NCBI RefSeq assembly: GCF_023078275.1
Contig: NC_062973.1
Location: 21,880,956-21,944,955 of the forward strand
From: Leguminivora glycinivorella
Lineage: Eukaryota > Arthropoda > Insecta > Lepidoptera > Tortricidae
Reading direction: 5' to 3'
Length of the DNA stretch: 64,000 nucleotides
Positions within the stretch are counted from its first letter, which is position 1. Each line of letters begins with the position of its first letter. The position numbers were made by a program, and so were the translations under genes. Below the pieces are notes generated by a model. It was given only the letters and a program-made list of their open reading frames with translations, searched no databases and was not told the origin of the DNA. Below are positions 31,052 to 42,515 of the stretch, one piece after another.

Positions 31052-34000
31052 GTTCTTCTTCTTCTTCCTCCTACCCTTATCCCACGTTATGTGGGGTCGG
31101 TACAACATGTCTTCCTCTTCCATTCTCCCCTATCTTTCGTCATCTCCACACTCACATCTTTCTTTCTCATGTCCTCTTTCACACAATCCATCCATCGTTG
31201 TTTGGGTTTACCCCTCCCTCTCCATCCATCAACATTCATCTCCAACATTCTTTTGCCTATATGACACTCATCCCTCCTCATTACATGACCGTACCACGCC
31301 AACCTGCCACTCCTCATCTTTTCCGTTATAGGCGCAACTTTCAAACTTCCCCTAATATACTCATTCCTGATCCGATCCATTCTGGTCACTCCACACATCC
31401 ATCTCAACATTCTCATTTCCGCTACGTGCACTCTCCTTTCATCCTCCACCTTTGTCGCCCAGCATTCAGATCCATACAATACAACAGGCCTCACAATCGT
31501 CTTATAGATTTTCCCCTTAAGTTTAAGGGGCATCCGTCGATCGCATGTTGTCCCTGAGACCTGTCGCCATTTCATCCATCCCGCATTTATTCTATTTTTC
31601 ATGTCACGGTCGATGCTTCCGTCATTTTGGAATAATGACCCAAGGTACCGGAAGTCGGAGCAGACTGGTAGGTATACACCATCTAAGGCAATAGGGGAAA
31701 AACTGGATAGACCACCGAAATCGCAGAACATCTGTTCAGTTTTGGTTCTGCTGATTTTCAGTCCCACACTTTCCAGTCTTTCTTGCCATTTTCCCAGTCT
31801 GCTCTGGACCTCAAGTGCATTTTCCCCAACAAGAACAATGTCATCGGCAAACAGCATACACCAGGGTGCTTCCTCCTGTATGTTCGATGTCAGAGCATCC
31901 ATAACCAGGAGGAACAAATACGGACTTAAAGCCGACCCCTGGTGTAGACCTACCGCCACATTGAACTTGTCGGTGACTCCAGCTTCAGACCTGACGTGAG
32001 ACCAGACTATCATACATCGCCTGAACAAGCCGCACATACTTCTCTGGCACTCCCTTCTCTCTCATACACCACCACAGAACCTTACGCGGAACTCTATCGT
32101 ATGCCTTTTCCAGATCCACGAACACCATGTGCAAGTTCTTTTTGGCTTTTCTGTATTTCTCGCATAGTTGGCGAAGTGCAAATATGGCGTCCGTGGTTCC
32201 CCGGCCCGGCATAAACCCAAATTGGTTCTGTGTTACCTCACTCTCTTCTCTTATTCGTCTCGCTACCACTATTTCCCATATCTTCATACTATGTGATATG
32301 AGCTTTATTCCCCGGTAGTGGTCGCAATCCTGTACATCACCCTTAGTGCGTTTTCACATTATCCGATCCGATATCGGACGTCGGACCGATATCCTATACA
32401 TTACAGTCGCCATCTTGGATTTTTTCCATTGAAATCCTTCCGACATCCGATATCGGAAAATGGGCACCAATGCACCAATGCACTGCTGCACCATTCATCA
32501 GGGATCGCCTCTTCTTGCAACAACTTATTAAAGAATAAAGTCAGCCACTTCCAACCATCCGCTTTCAGAACCTTCCATACTTCCACTGGTATATCATCTG
32601 GCCCTACCGCTTTCCCATTCTTCATACCTTGCACTGCCATTTTTACTTCTTCTACAGTAATCTCTTTCACCATACCTATGTTACTTTTAGCATCATCTAG
32701 CACACCTGTCCAGTCATTCTCTTCATTCATAAGTTTATTAAAATAGTTCTTCCAGCGTTATCTTATGCTCTTCTCATCCGTCAAAATCTTTCCTTCTTCA
32801 TCTTTCATATATTTTATGTGATTGATATCTCTTGCATTCCTCTCCCGCTCTCTTGCTATTCTATAAAGGTCTTTTTGGCCTTGTGGGCTTTCCAAATGGT
32901 TGTAGAGCTTATCTTGGACCTTGGCCCTCGCGATTGCAACTGCTTTCTTGGCCTTCTTTTTACTTATTAGATAAGCTGACCTCTTGTTTTCCTTTTCTCT
33001 ATCATTACCCTCTTCCACACTTTTCCATTCTTTAAAAGCATTCTTCTTTTCTTTCAAAATCATTTGCACATCATCATTCCACCACCATGTATCTTTATCA
33101 ATCTTTCCTTTCCCCCTTATTTCACCAAGTACATTCTTCGCCACACTTCTTAAACTTACAGCCATTTCATTCCAGCATTCATTCATCTCTGTCATATCAT
33201 TCATTTTTATCATCTTATCGACCATTCTTTTCTTAAATTCATCAGCCAACTCCCTGTCACTCAATTTGTACCACTTCGTTTTAGGTGGGGGCTTTAGGTT
33301 ATTATGCTTACGTGCTACTTTATGCTTCAACTCCAGAATCAGTAACCTATGCTGGGAAACTAAGCTCTCACTTGGTACAACTTTGCAGTCCTTAGCCGAA
33401 AGTATTTTACTCCTTCTCAAAAGAAAGTAATCAATTTGGGTAGAGTGTTGACCACTACGGTATGTGACAAGATGTTGATCTTTCTTTTGATAGTAGGTGT
33501 TAACTATTATAGCCAAGTCAAAGGCTAAGGCTGCTTCCAGTAGAGCTTCACCATCCTGATTCCTGACTCCGTAACCACACCCCCATGCACTCTTTCATAT
33601 CCATCATTCATCCTTCCCACATGTCCATTAAAATCCCCACCCACATACATATATCTCCTCACATTCTGGTATTTCCATAAATAACAAATCCAAATCACTC
33701 CAGAATTTCTCTTTCAAACTATTATTACACCCAGTCTGCGGTGCATAAACACTTATTACATTCACAATCACGTTTTCTAGCAACAATTTCACGGCAATCA
33801 TTCTATCATTCCTTCTGTTTACATCCATCACCTTGTTCTTGAGTTCTCTATCCAGAACTACACCCACCCCATTTCTTTTCCCGTCACTTCCACAATAATA
33901 AAACTTGTAACCCGCCCCAATTTCTCTTGCTTTCTGTCCCTTCCACTTCGTCTCCTGCAGGCATGCTACATTTATTCGTCTTCTTTCTAAAACATCTGCT

Positions 34001-34256
34001 AATTCTCTTCCTCTCCCAGTCATCGTACCTACATTCCAGCTTGCAATCCTCAGTCTTACTTCCCGGACTAGCTTCTTACGCTGCCCCCGTCCCCGGTGCA
34101 GCAACCCTCGTCCACTTCCCACAGCCGCCGGGTGCTGCGCCTGCGGGGTACGCTCTAGCATTATCACATATTCCATCTGTTGCACTCATACTCATGTTGT
34201 GTGGGATTTGGCATGTCTTTTTTACGATCGGCCGCCTGCCTGACATCAACCCTCCT
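31052..34256 (-). pseudogene. RTE-type LINE, long but inactivated
   Basis: Minus-strand order: endonuclease from about 34,105 (RIASWNVGTMTGRGRELADV, CLQETKW, VYAPQTG), linker, reverse transcriptase (GFMPGRGTTDAIFAL, VFVDLEKAYDRVPR, catalytic FADD at 31,840-31,851), C-terminus with RGRGKPKQRWMDCV, then stop near 31,087 and a GAA-rich tail. This layout is RTE-clade. Damage: two compensating frameshifts around 33,560-33,640, an in-frame stop near 32,750, a MITE at 32,343-32,457 and a frameshift near 32,005. The plus-strand ORFs over it are shadows. Confidence 0.85.
32343..32457. mobile_element. MITE inserted in the RTE LINE
   Basis: TTAGTGCGTTTTCACATTAT and CCGATCCGATATCGGA begin it; inverted CCGATATCGG motifs recur near the other end, with a CCAAGATGG core on the minus strand. 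It splits the LINE frame between codons for 'CSSALVPIF' and 'KGDVQDC'. The second terminus is cut short, and about six LINE bases are lost. Confidence 0.65.
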
Positions 34257-35211
34257 TAGGAATTCTTCGCTTAGAAGTATAGAAAGATAAGATTAGGTAA
34301 GGAAAAGGAAAGGATATTAAGGGCAAGGGTTTGGGATACTAGGGTCACAGAGACAGAGGGGCGTGTGACACTAGCAGCTAGAGCAGTCCGGGGTCGCGTA
34401 CCCGTAGTGATTCCATTCAGTTACCGGACAGGTAACGTGATGGATCCACCCTCTGGACACTTTATGTTTGTTAAAGTACATAATACGAATAAAATAATGA
34501 TATTTGCATGCCTTACCAAATCAGAAACAGGTAGTAATTTATTATTTTAGTAGATACCGTCAACTAAAGTGAACAGGGATTGTAGGTTAAGTAAGGATAA
34601 AAGCCCTAATCTCTCACGACTTGCATCATGAAAATGAAAAAAGAAAGTAAGTTTTTCATAATAAATATATTTTGAAAAAAGTATTTGATTATTATCTCCA
34701 TCACTAATATTCTCTATGGCGCAACGTATAATCAATGATAAAAATATTTACTGTTTTTTTAAGTGCTTAAATTCTAAATAAACTAAGAACTAAGTCAGTT
34801 GGTCAGAAGCAGATAGAGTAAAATTTAGAGATAGAGCAGATTGTACGAATTGGCTTTATCGCTCCCAGGGGCAAAACAAAACTAAAGATTGAGTGACAAA
34901 GGTTTGGGTTCCTTAACCAGGCCCCTTGGGCATTGCATCTTTTAGACTACGGATAAATATGTACACAGTATATATAGGTCACTATGACGATAGTAAAATA
35001 ACTTGTTTTCTTGATTTATATAAGTGTCACATGCATTGAGTCCTCACAAATAAGAAAACACTGATCATTATAGCTGACTCTGAGTCAAACAAAAAACTAG
35101 AAAAGAATATATTGCGTCAAAATTAATTTAAAATGTGAATTTGACATTTAAAGGCACATTAATATGGTTCGAGAATAATTAGTATTAGATTTGCGTATTA
35201 CCTTGCGGTAT
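34257..35211. other. Unassigned; may begin with RTE 5' UTR
   Basis: 34,340-34,440 (GGTCACAGAGACAGAGGGGC, GTCCGGGGTCGCGTACCCG) could be 5' UTR of the RTE element. The rest is AT-rich with nothing recognised. Confidence 0.35.
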
Positions 35212-35294
35212 GTACTATCAGCTGCAAAAATGCATGGCGAATCTATCAATGAATTAATTCATAACTTCTCCATGGACTTTTGCAGCTGATAGTA
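35212..35294. mobile_element. Short foldback MITE
   Basis: ATGTACTATCAGCTGCAAAA pairs with TTTTGCAGCTGATAGTACTT, and inner GCATGG with CCATGG, enclosing about 30 bases. Confidence 0.65.
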
Positions 35295-35323
35295 CTTAAT
35301 ATTTGCTTGATTGAAGTTAAAGT

Positions 35324-35541
35324 AGGCTGGGTAGGTAACTGGCGAGGTTGCGGAGGAGTGCCGAAACGTACCTGCGACCTCGTCCTATAGCCCTAAGGCG
35401 GCAATCGAGGGGTTTTAGTGGGTAAACCATGGGTCTCATTAGCCTATATGGGAGTCCCACATAACCATCCCAGGCCGGTCCCTGCGCCTGGAATGGTATG
35501 CGTAACGCATTTCCCCTCGTAAAAAAAGGCTGGGTAGGTAA
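35324..35541 (+). mobile_element. SINE-like retroposon with perfect 15-bp target duplication
   Basis: AGGCTGGGTAGGTAA occurs exactly at 35,324-35,338 and 35,527-35,541. The 188-bp body starts CTGGCGAGGTTGCGG, includes CATGGGTCTCATTAGCC and CTGCGCCTGGAATGG, and ends in an A-run (35,521-35,526). Long duplication plus poly(A) proves LINE-type retroposition. I see no convincing tRNA-like head, so it may be a LINE 5'-truncated tail or a non-tRNA SINE. The 78-aa minus ORF across it is incidental. Confidence 0.8.
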
Positions 35542-36358
35542 TATAGTTAACAATAAATATAAAATTTTGTCTAAATGAAGTTTACAGTAGTAGGTGACGG
35601 GTGATTTGTTGTTGGTATATTAATCAAATTATAATTTTTTTCACCATTATCTTAAATTAATATAAAAAATTACATAGGTAACTGACAATTAATCCTGCGA
35701 GTACTAAAAGTCATCGTTCGTGACTAAAGTGACACATGCGAATACCTATTAACTATTCATGCACCTTCAAGTTGACGGTTTAAATCGTATGTTTAAAACA
35801 ATATGTGTCAGGTTGTTTTTATAAAATCGACTTGTTGATTCAAATAATTTCGATTCCAAGTAGCTTGTTGTTTACGACTATTTGAACCAAAAAACTTGTT
35901 GAACGAACATGAAAAATGGTGTAGTTTTGCTACTTGGTACGTGGATACCCTACCATGACTTTTTGAGATTTTCCGTGACGGTACTATATCGAGTAAGGTA
36001 CAGCGGAGCAAATCTCGACTGAGGGGCAATTGTAACAAATTCATTTTTTCCATTACTATGATGTTGATTTCTACATGTATCCACTGAACACACCTACCAT
36101 ATATAACCGGTGGACACTGTTATTAATAATGCAAACATTGTAAAACATGGAAAAAATGGACCAGTTACATTTGCCCCCCAGTCAAGATTTGCCCCGCTGT
36201 ACCTTAACGTATTATTAACAGGCTACTTTCCTTCTAGTCAATCAACTTCTTTTTAAGAACTGTCAAAAGTGTCAAACGAATTTGAACGATTTGCTACTTT
36301 GGAATTAATAAGAAATAGAGTTGAGTGCCACGTTCAAATCATTTAGGTACTTTAAGTA
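35542..36358. other. Unassigned AT-rich stretch
   Basis: A frame of 81 codons on the minus strand (35,808-36,053) has no motif I know; nothing else was seen. Confidence 0.4.
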
Positions 36359-36724
36359 TACAGTGTGTTCACAACGAGGGCTTTTCTTAAAGGAACGTAA
36401 TCTTACATAGTTATTTAACTTAACCATGCCCTTAATTCAATTAATAATTAAAAAATGTCACTTCATAAACTTTCTAACCAAAATTTTATTTTAGCAATGT
36501 ACAGCACACACACTTGTCGAGTGAGGGCAATGACAGCTCATAAGTATGAGCGATGTGAGTAATGACAATTAAAAGTGCACGTATTACATTGAATGTTGGG
36601 ATTTCGGAATTATTTTTTTGTGTTAATTTAAATAACTATGATTTGCCGATATGCGCAAACGATTGCTAATTGACTGTATTATTATTGGTTTTAATAAATG
36701 CCCGGGTGGTGGTAACACACTGTA
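36359..36724. mobile_element. Tc1/mariner-type MITE
   Basis: Element 36,361-36,722 begins CAGTGTGTTCAC and ends GTAACACACTG, flanked by TA on both sides as Tc1/mariner elements are. 362 bp, no ORF. Confidence 0.7.
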
Positions 36725-36969
36725 TATCTGGCGTATGAATTAAATAGAAACTGGAATGAATAATAACTACTCTTCATGTTTTTCTTATAATTAGATTAAG
36801 ATAGTCATCGGAACCGGCCATCAGCAGACAGTAATACTGTATTTATGTTTATGTATGGGTAACATCTGCAAAATCAAGATTGTATTGTAAGGGAAAGTGA
36901 ATAGTACAGTTACTGCAATAAAGTTATTACTTATCTGACGCTATATTTCGTGCTTGGTATAATAGTTAT

Positions 36970-37420
36970 TTGTTATACAAGGGTGCAAAGTTGTATTTTA
37001 ACGCCGAGTGTGGAATTGAAAAACGAGGCATGATAGGATTCTATAGTTGAACCACGAGCGAAGCGAGGCGTTTTTGAGTAGAATCCTGAACTTAGTTTTT
37101 TCAGCCCATAATTAATTTTAAAAAATTTTGCAGCAGCAATGTAACTGTAAACCTGGTTGCGATGACAATCAATGACAACGTTAAACGAGCGTTTAACTGC
37201 AGTAGTTTCACACGTGGTAAATAATAATTTATTACTAGATCAAAAAATTTTTCAATTTGAAGTAAAATTTCTAATTCAAGGTCAAATTACTATACTACCA
37301 CTAGTGGATAAAATGCGTTTTTACCCGCTGGTATTAAAGGACAAAACACGTGTTTCCGAGCTAGTGAGGGGAAAATATATATATTTTATAATGTCAGGCA
37401 AGTTCCCTATTTTAAAACGT
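36970..37420. repeat. Dispersed repeat related to 60.7 kb
   Basis: ACAAGGGTGCAAAGTTGTAT, AACCACGAGCGAAGCGAGGC and GAATCCTGAACTTAG parallel GGGGGCAAAGTTGTTG, AACCGCGAGCGTAGCGAT and GAATCTTGAACGTTGCGAG at 60,740-60,860. The frames at 37,172-37,651 are not recognisable proteins. Confidence 0.6.
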
Positions 37421-37957
37421 TAAAAAGTCATGGTAGTGGCTCTGTTCGCACGCATGCAAAAATACGTCGCTGATGGACGGTTGTATTTTTTTCATCAATC
37501 ATTTCGCAACACGTGCGAGCGACTTTTTGATAAACTCTATTTGACTATTCATAAATTTCGGAACAGCAAACACGATATTCAAACGGAAGTATCAAATACG
37601 GCAGTATTTTTAAACCTATTTTATTTTCAACTAGTACTACATGAAATATGACTAATATTTATTTAACACGAATATTAAAATACTCGGAAGAGAAGTCGAA
37701 TACCTATTTAACATTGGCAATCAAAGTCAAAGAACTTTTAGGTTTTAGGGTTAGGTCTTTTAGGCTTTTAGGTTTTTAATTTGTTCTTAGAGTATTAAGG
37801 GAAGCGCCATCTCTCTTCGCTAGCTTATAATCACCTGAGTTGATTCAGCTAGGAGGTCGAACCATACTGTTATACCTCAGGGATGGCAGAGGGTGCCACG
37901 AGCCTTTGGAAATGTCATATACTTGGAAATTTCGACCCTTGCCTCTGTGTACCGATG
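37421..37957. other. Unassigned; includes TTTTAGG-type repeats
   Basis: 37,735-37,780 has five variants of TTTTAGG/TTAGGG in 45 bases, a telomere-like but irregular run. The rest is unassigned. Confidence 0.4.
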
Positions 37958-37985
37958 GCCGAGTGGTTCAGGCATCATCAGGGAC
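37958..37985 (+). repeat. tRNA-Ser/Leu-like 5' fragment
   Basis: GATGGCCGAGTGGTTCAGGC matches a type II tRNA D-arm with A box, but no anticodon or T arm follows. Confidence 0.35.
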
Positions 37986-38338
37986 TTGTGATTAAATATT
38001 TCTAGTTTTTTTTCTGTTATATTTGAAATTGGTTAGTTTATTTGCATTTTTTTTTACTTGCTATATATTTAATTGTGAATTGTAGTATTATGTTATGGTA
38101 AGACTATATTTATTTTCTGACATGTCCACTCATTGATTAGTTTTACTTACATCATAAGCATGTTCTTAGCTCGTAAGTTTTTCTAACACAATTTATATTT
38201 ATTTTTAACAAGCAGAAACGTCTGCTAACGATTCTAAACATTTTTATATTAAAGGAAAAAATGGATGGATGGATGGACGTCACCCCAAGACGTGTGTACA
38301 TAAGGAAAGGCATGAAAAGATTTGCGATGTCCGGCGCG

Positions 38339-38410
38339 GCTTCCGTAGCTCAATTGGTTAAGAGCCTTGCACGGATTGCAAATGATGCGGGTTCAAGTCC
38401 CGCCGGAAGC
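38339..38410 (+). tRNA. tRNA-like sequence, probable pseudo-tRNA or SINE head
   Basis: A 72-nt cloverleaf can be drawn: acceptor GCTTCCG/CGGAAGC (7 of 7), D stem GCTC/GAGC, T arm GCGGG-TTCAAGT-CCCGC. The anticodon stem has one mismatch, and the loop ACGGATT places GGA at the anticodon with C instead of the universal U33; GGA would be serine, but the long variable arm of tRNA-Ser is absent. I therefore read it as a tRNA-derived relic with intact polymerase III boxes. Confidence 0.5.
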
Positions 38411-38640
38411 GTACAATTTTTCCATTTTTTCCTTTAATATAACAATTTATATTGTTCAAGAAATAAAGAAATTAATGAATCCGTCTGGTAAACGGAGTAC
38501 GATGGTTCGATTCCAGCTCGGAACACTTGAAGGCCTTGGTCACTTTTTCTTTGTATATGACATTTATTTAATGTTTATACCATAATAGTAGTGTGACTAC
38601 TTAAAAAAAAAATCAAATATTTGTAGTAGTTTATTATCTA
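38411..38640. other. Unassigned sequence after the tRNA-like unit
   Basis: A 72-codon frame (38,367-38,585) overlaps the tRNA-like sequence and is spurious. Confidence 0.4.
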
Positions 38641-38645
38641 CGAAT

Positions 38646-38810
38646 GTGGGCAGATGGACAAGCAACATTTGCACCGCCGGAAGATTCAAACACTGTTGCA
38701 ATGGATATCGCGGCGAACACGCTGCGCACTCGCAGCGCATTCGCTTCGCTTTCAAATCGCCCGCAAATCGCAAGTGTGATAAGGCCCTTATTAAGTGGCT
38801 AAGGTGTGTG
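38646..38810 (-). repeat. Probable MITE half with palindromic GC core
   Basis: CGCGGCGAACACGCTGCGCA and CTCGCAGCGCATTCGC form local palindromes; the minus strand would start near TTAAGGGCCTTATCACAC, a type of MITE end I recall from moths. The opposite end is not found. Confidence 0.35.
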
Positions 38811-39131
38811 GGCGTTCTGCCACAGATTTTATGTATTTTATTAATTTTAATGTTTTTATTGTTTTACATTTTACAGTTTTACTTTTTACAATTTTTATTC
38901 ATCAATCAATTCAAATTAATTATTTATATCAAATCATTTTAATTTTATTTATTTACAATGAATTTAATTATGTCAAATGAATTTATTTTATATCCTTATT
39001 ATTCAATTAACGATTATGTACATTAATTTTAATTGTTGATTAGCATTTAATGAATTTTACCCTTTTAACCTTTTATTCATTACTATGAAATAATTAATCT
39101 GAACTATGAATTATGGAAAATAAAATGTTTA
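38811..39131. other. Extremely AT-rich spacer
   Basis: Mostly A/T with CAATCAATTCAAATTAATT-type runs; nothing coding. Confidence 0.5.
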
Positions 39132-39575
39132 TGTCACGTGTTTTGTAGTTTAGCGCGCGGAGCGACTGCACACAGCTGATAACGTCGCGGCGTGACCGGT
39201 TCCCGGCCGGCCGCCTTGCGCCCGCGCATGTTCCCCCGCGCGCCGCGCTCACCAGTCTATCTGCCTCTCTGACGCACAGCGCACGCTACCGCGCTGCTCG
39301 GTCGCATTCCTATCGCATTCCTTTGTGCACTCGCTCGCGCTTTATAGTTTTAAGTGCTTTTGCTTTGCCTATCTTGCATTTCCCCTTCTGTAAATTTAAA
39401 CTGTTCGCTTACGCATGTGTGTGCTCAAGAATAAAGCTTCAAAACGTATCCTGCTTGTTTGCTTTCTACGCCTGGAGCTATACCTACTGCAAGTAAGTGG
39501 AACCCGTGGGAGATATCACTACGCATCCCACAGGTGTTTATACTATTTTTGGTTCGACGGAGCCGGGAAGAATTA
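39132..39575 (+). mobile_element. LTR-retrotransposon 5' LTR plus leader fragment
   Basis: Starts TGTCACGTG. A GC-rich U3 leads to a TATA-like CTTTATAGTTTTAAG near 39,340, then AATAAAGC (39,432) as poly(A) signal. After the LTR comes TTTTTGGTTCGACGGAGCCG, a TGG-starting primer-site-like block as found just inside insect LTR elements. The exact LTR end (39,532-39,545) is uncertain and no body follows. Confidence 0.45.
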
Positions 39576-39917
39576 ACTTATATTACAGGTTCCTTTATTC
39601 AATACAAGTATAACTATTACTATTAATAAACTTTAACTATCCGTTTAGATCACAAATCACAAAGTATCTTCTCAGGAAAAATCCAAATTTTTACGCTACA
39701 AAAATGAGAAGGTGAGTTTTAACAAGACGTCAGCACTAACACTTTTTCTGTTTTAAGAGTTGCTCGTTACTGAGCTGACGAAAACGTGTCAACAAAAACT
39801 TTTACTACCAGGTTCCCTGTCAAGCGAGACAACGATAAAAATTCTTTTAAGTATGTTGCCGCTGCATCAGAAAAATAGCACCCGTATTAGAATACAAAAT
39901 AAATGCCCCATTCAATA
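39576..39917. other. Unassigned sequence
   Basis: No frame or repeat recognised before the inverted-terminal element. Confidence 0.4.
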
Positions 39918-41255
39918 ATATTTAAAAATATGCATGCATTGATTCTTTCCAAATGGATTGGAAAGGTTGTATATTGTTTGCCCGACAGTCATTTAACATA
40001 ATATTCATATGCCCGAATCTAACTTGCCTGAATTTCATTTGCCCGAATGATTTGTTTACCATAATAATTGTATGACATACTGGTTGTTTATCCGAACATT
40101 ACCTTCCATAATCATACAATGCCATACTATTTGTTAGCCATATTATTAAGTGCAATAATATGGTTTAATATAATATTCAAACGCCATAAGCAATTATTGC
40201 CATATTAATTGCTGCCCATATTATTACCTAGTTTCTGATAGCAGTTACATTTTCCAGGGGGTCACAGTTCTAACCTAACCTAACCTACTTTTCAAGCAGT
40301 TTCATTTTCCAGGGGGCCACAGTTCTAACCTAACCTAACCTAACCTACTTTCTGATAGCAGTTTCATTTTCCAGGGGGTCGCAGTTCTAACCTAACCTAA
40401 CCTACTTTCTGATAGCATTTTCATTTTCCAGGGGGTTACAGTTCTAACCTAACCTACTTTTCAAGCAGTTTCATTTTCCAGGGGGTCACAGTTCTAACCT
40501 AACCTAACCTACTTTCTGATAGCAGTTTCTTTTTCCAGGGGGTCACAGTTCTAACCTAACCTAACCTACTTTCTGATAGCAGATTCATTCTTTAGTATTT
40601 CTAGTAGTGTCGTCTCTGTGATAATTACGCATTTCGATGATTATGCCAAATCACATTATGGAAATTGACTTTTCTGGTCGCTAATTTGGATGACAAATGA
40701 TGGTATGGAATGTGGTAATTACTGATTTCGATGATTCTGACAAATGACATTATGGAAACTGACTTCATGGAAACAAAGTTTCTGGCACTTGATTAATATA
40801 GTAAACAATGACTATGGCATAAGATGACATAGATCAAGCAAACGTATCTACTTAGCGTGTCAAATGAACTCAGTGAAATCCACTGAGTTGTCCGTCTTTA
40901 CTCGCAGCTTGCAGCTTTCGGGCGTCAATTTTTGTAAGTTGAAGTCAACCAAAACATAAAAAATGCCTCGTTATTCAATTGCAACAACACAAAAATTATG
41001 AACAATCAAGAGCCTGAGACATATTTAAAATTACAGGCAAGAATCAACTTCAGTACAAAATTTGACACGCTCGGCCCCTATACAAATATGTGAATTTGTT
41101 TCTTCTATCTAAATTAAGTTCTGTGGCATAAGATGATATGAGAAACAATATTATGATTGTTGAATAGGGTGGCAAATAAAATTATGGCAAATGAAATTCT
41201 GGCAAATGGGGGTATCCCGATTGGAAAGAATCAATGCATGCATATTTTTAAATAT
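39918..41255. mobile_element. 1.34-kb element with perfect 35-bp inverted ends
   Basis: Left end 39,918-39,952 (ATATTTAAAAATATGCATGC...) and right end 41,221-41,255 are exact reverse complements. The inside is filled with short variants of GCCATATTATT and, past the centre, AAATTATGGCAAATGA, so the two halves are loosely mirror-like. The middle holds a telomere-like minisatellite. No ORF and no obvious target duplication. It is a non-coding transposon-like unit of unknown class. Confidence 0.7.
40228..40595 (+). repeat. Minisatellite with CCTAA telomere-type repeats
   Basis: About six complete units and one partial unit of 50-64 bp. Each has TTTCATTTTCCAGGGGGTCA, then CAGTTCTAACCTAACCTA with two to four CCTAA copies, then ACTTTCTGATAGCAG or ACTTTTCAAGCAG. 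CCTAA is the complement of the insect telomere unit TTAGG. The number of CCTAA copies differs between units, suggesting slippage. Confidence 0.9.
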
Positions 41256-42284
41256 AGATGTATTGAGGTTTTTTTTTTTCATTTTCATTTGATTTTATTT
41301 TGATAATTTTTGAATCAAATTATACAAATTGCAAAGGAATAATCAAATAAATTCTCTACTATAGGTATACTCGTATCATATGTTTTTTTTACGCACTAGT
41401 GCGAGAAGTGGTTCATTATATGCCAGGTCGAAACTTCGGAGGCTCATCTGTACTGAAAAACGTCGTACGATACACGTGCGAAAAAGAAATTCGTAACTCG
41501 TGTCGATTTAAAACACTCCCTTCGGTCGTGTTTTAATTTATCGCCACTCGTTTGGAACTTCCTTTTTTACGCACTTGTATCGTAATGTACTATTTCCCTA
41601 ATAAGTATGAGTAAAATTCAAAACATTTTTAATGCAATTAGTCAGTCAATTTCACGATTATTACATATTGTAGCACACACCTTAAAACGATACTTGCTAG
41701 GTTATAATAAAATTAACTCCCGTTTTAATTACTGATATTTATTTACATCAAATGACTATCTGTTAGATATTGGAAATACAAACTAGATAGAAAACTAAAC
41801 CGTATTCATTGATTGTCCCGAAACCAAAACTAAATCCGCGCACGCCAAAACGAAAAGTTCCAGCGCTCGTCAGCTATTCTAATGTGGACCGCGAAGGGCA
41901 AACTGTGTACAAAGCGACCCTTTTAAACGAAAGTAAAGCATGCGAAAATGTAATTAAGAACACTGGGTTAATTTCCCCTTTACGTGCCTATACGAATTAG
42001 CGGCATTATTGCTCAGGTATTACCCGAATGTTCACGGGATTCTGCCCCGTAATGGACCTTCTGCCCCATATGAATATTACGTTTGAACGTCGAATTAGAT
42101 AAGTTTAAATTACTTTTCTAAACTCATATTGGAACTTGGACCCGATACTCGTATAAATAAATTGTAATTTTGTTGTAATGTTGGGTTCGATTTAATTTAA
42201 AACTTCGTGTCAAATTGAGGCTCGTCTGAATTTTTTTTGTGATAAAACTGAAAATGTAATTGGTTACAAAGTAGGGTGTTACAT
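41256..42284. other. Unassigned 1 kb
   Basis: A 63-codon frame (41,809-42,000; PKPKLNPRTPKRKVPALV) has no known motif or splice support. No paired arms. Confidence 0.4.
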
Positions 42285-42515
42285 ATTTGTATGGAAAAAA
42301 TAAAATTGTGATATTTTTTCTGACTTCGCTCGGCTTTCGGTTCTAGCTTATCTTAAACGCATATATATACCAAATTTCAAGTGATTTGGACGTTGTTTAG
42401 AGGTCGCGCTTGATGAACAGTTTGAAAGAAAGTCACTAAAAAGTAATGTTATTCAATTTTATTACCAAATAAAACAATAGAGGTAGTTGTAAATTATTTT
42501 AAAGTAAAAGTAAAC

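Noticed and set aside
31011..34259. Several plus-strand ORFs of 60-148 aa
   Set aside because: They are antisense shadows of the minus-strand RTE LINE, whose motifs are unmistakable.
39127..39540. GTTTA pair as target duplication of a solo LTR
   Set aside because: It would make the LTR end in AGGT rather than CA, and leader-like sequence follows, so a solo LTR is unlikely.
40228..40595. CRISPR-like array of similar units
   Set aside because: Units are directly tandem with shared inner sequence, no unique spacers and no cas-like genes; it is a minisatellite in a eukaryotic genome.
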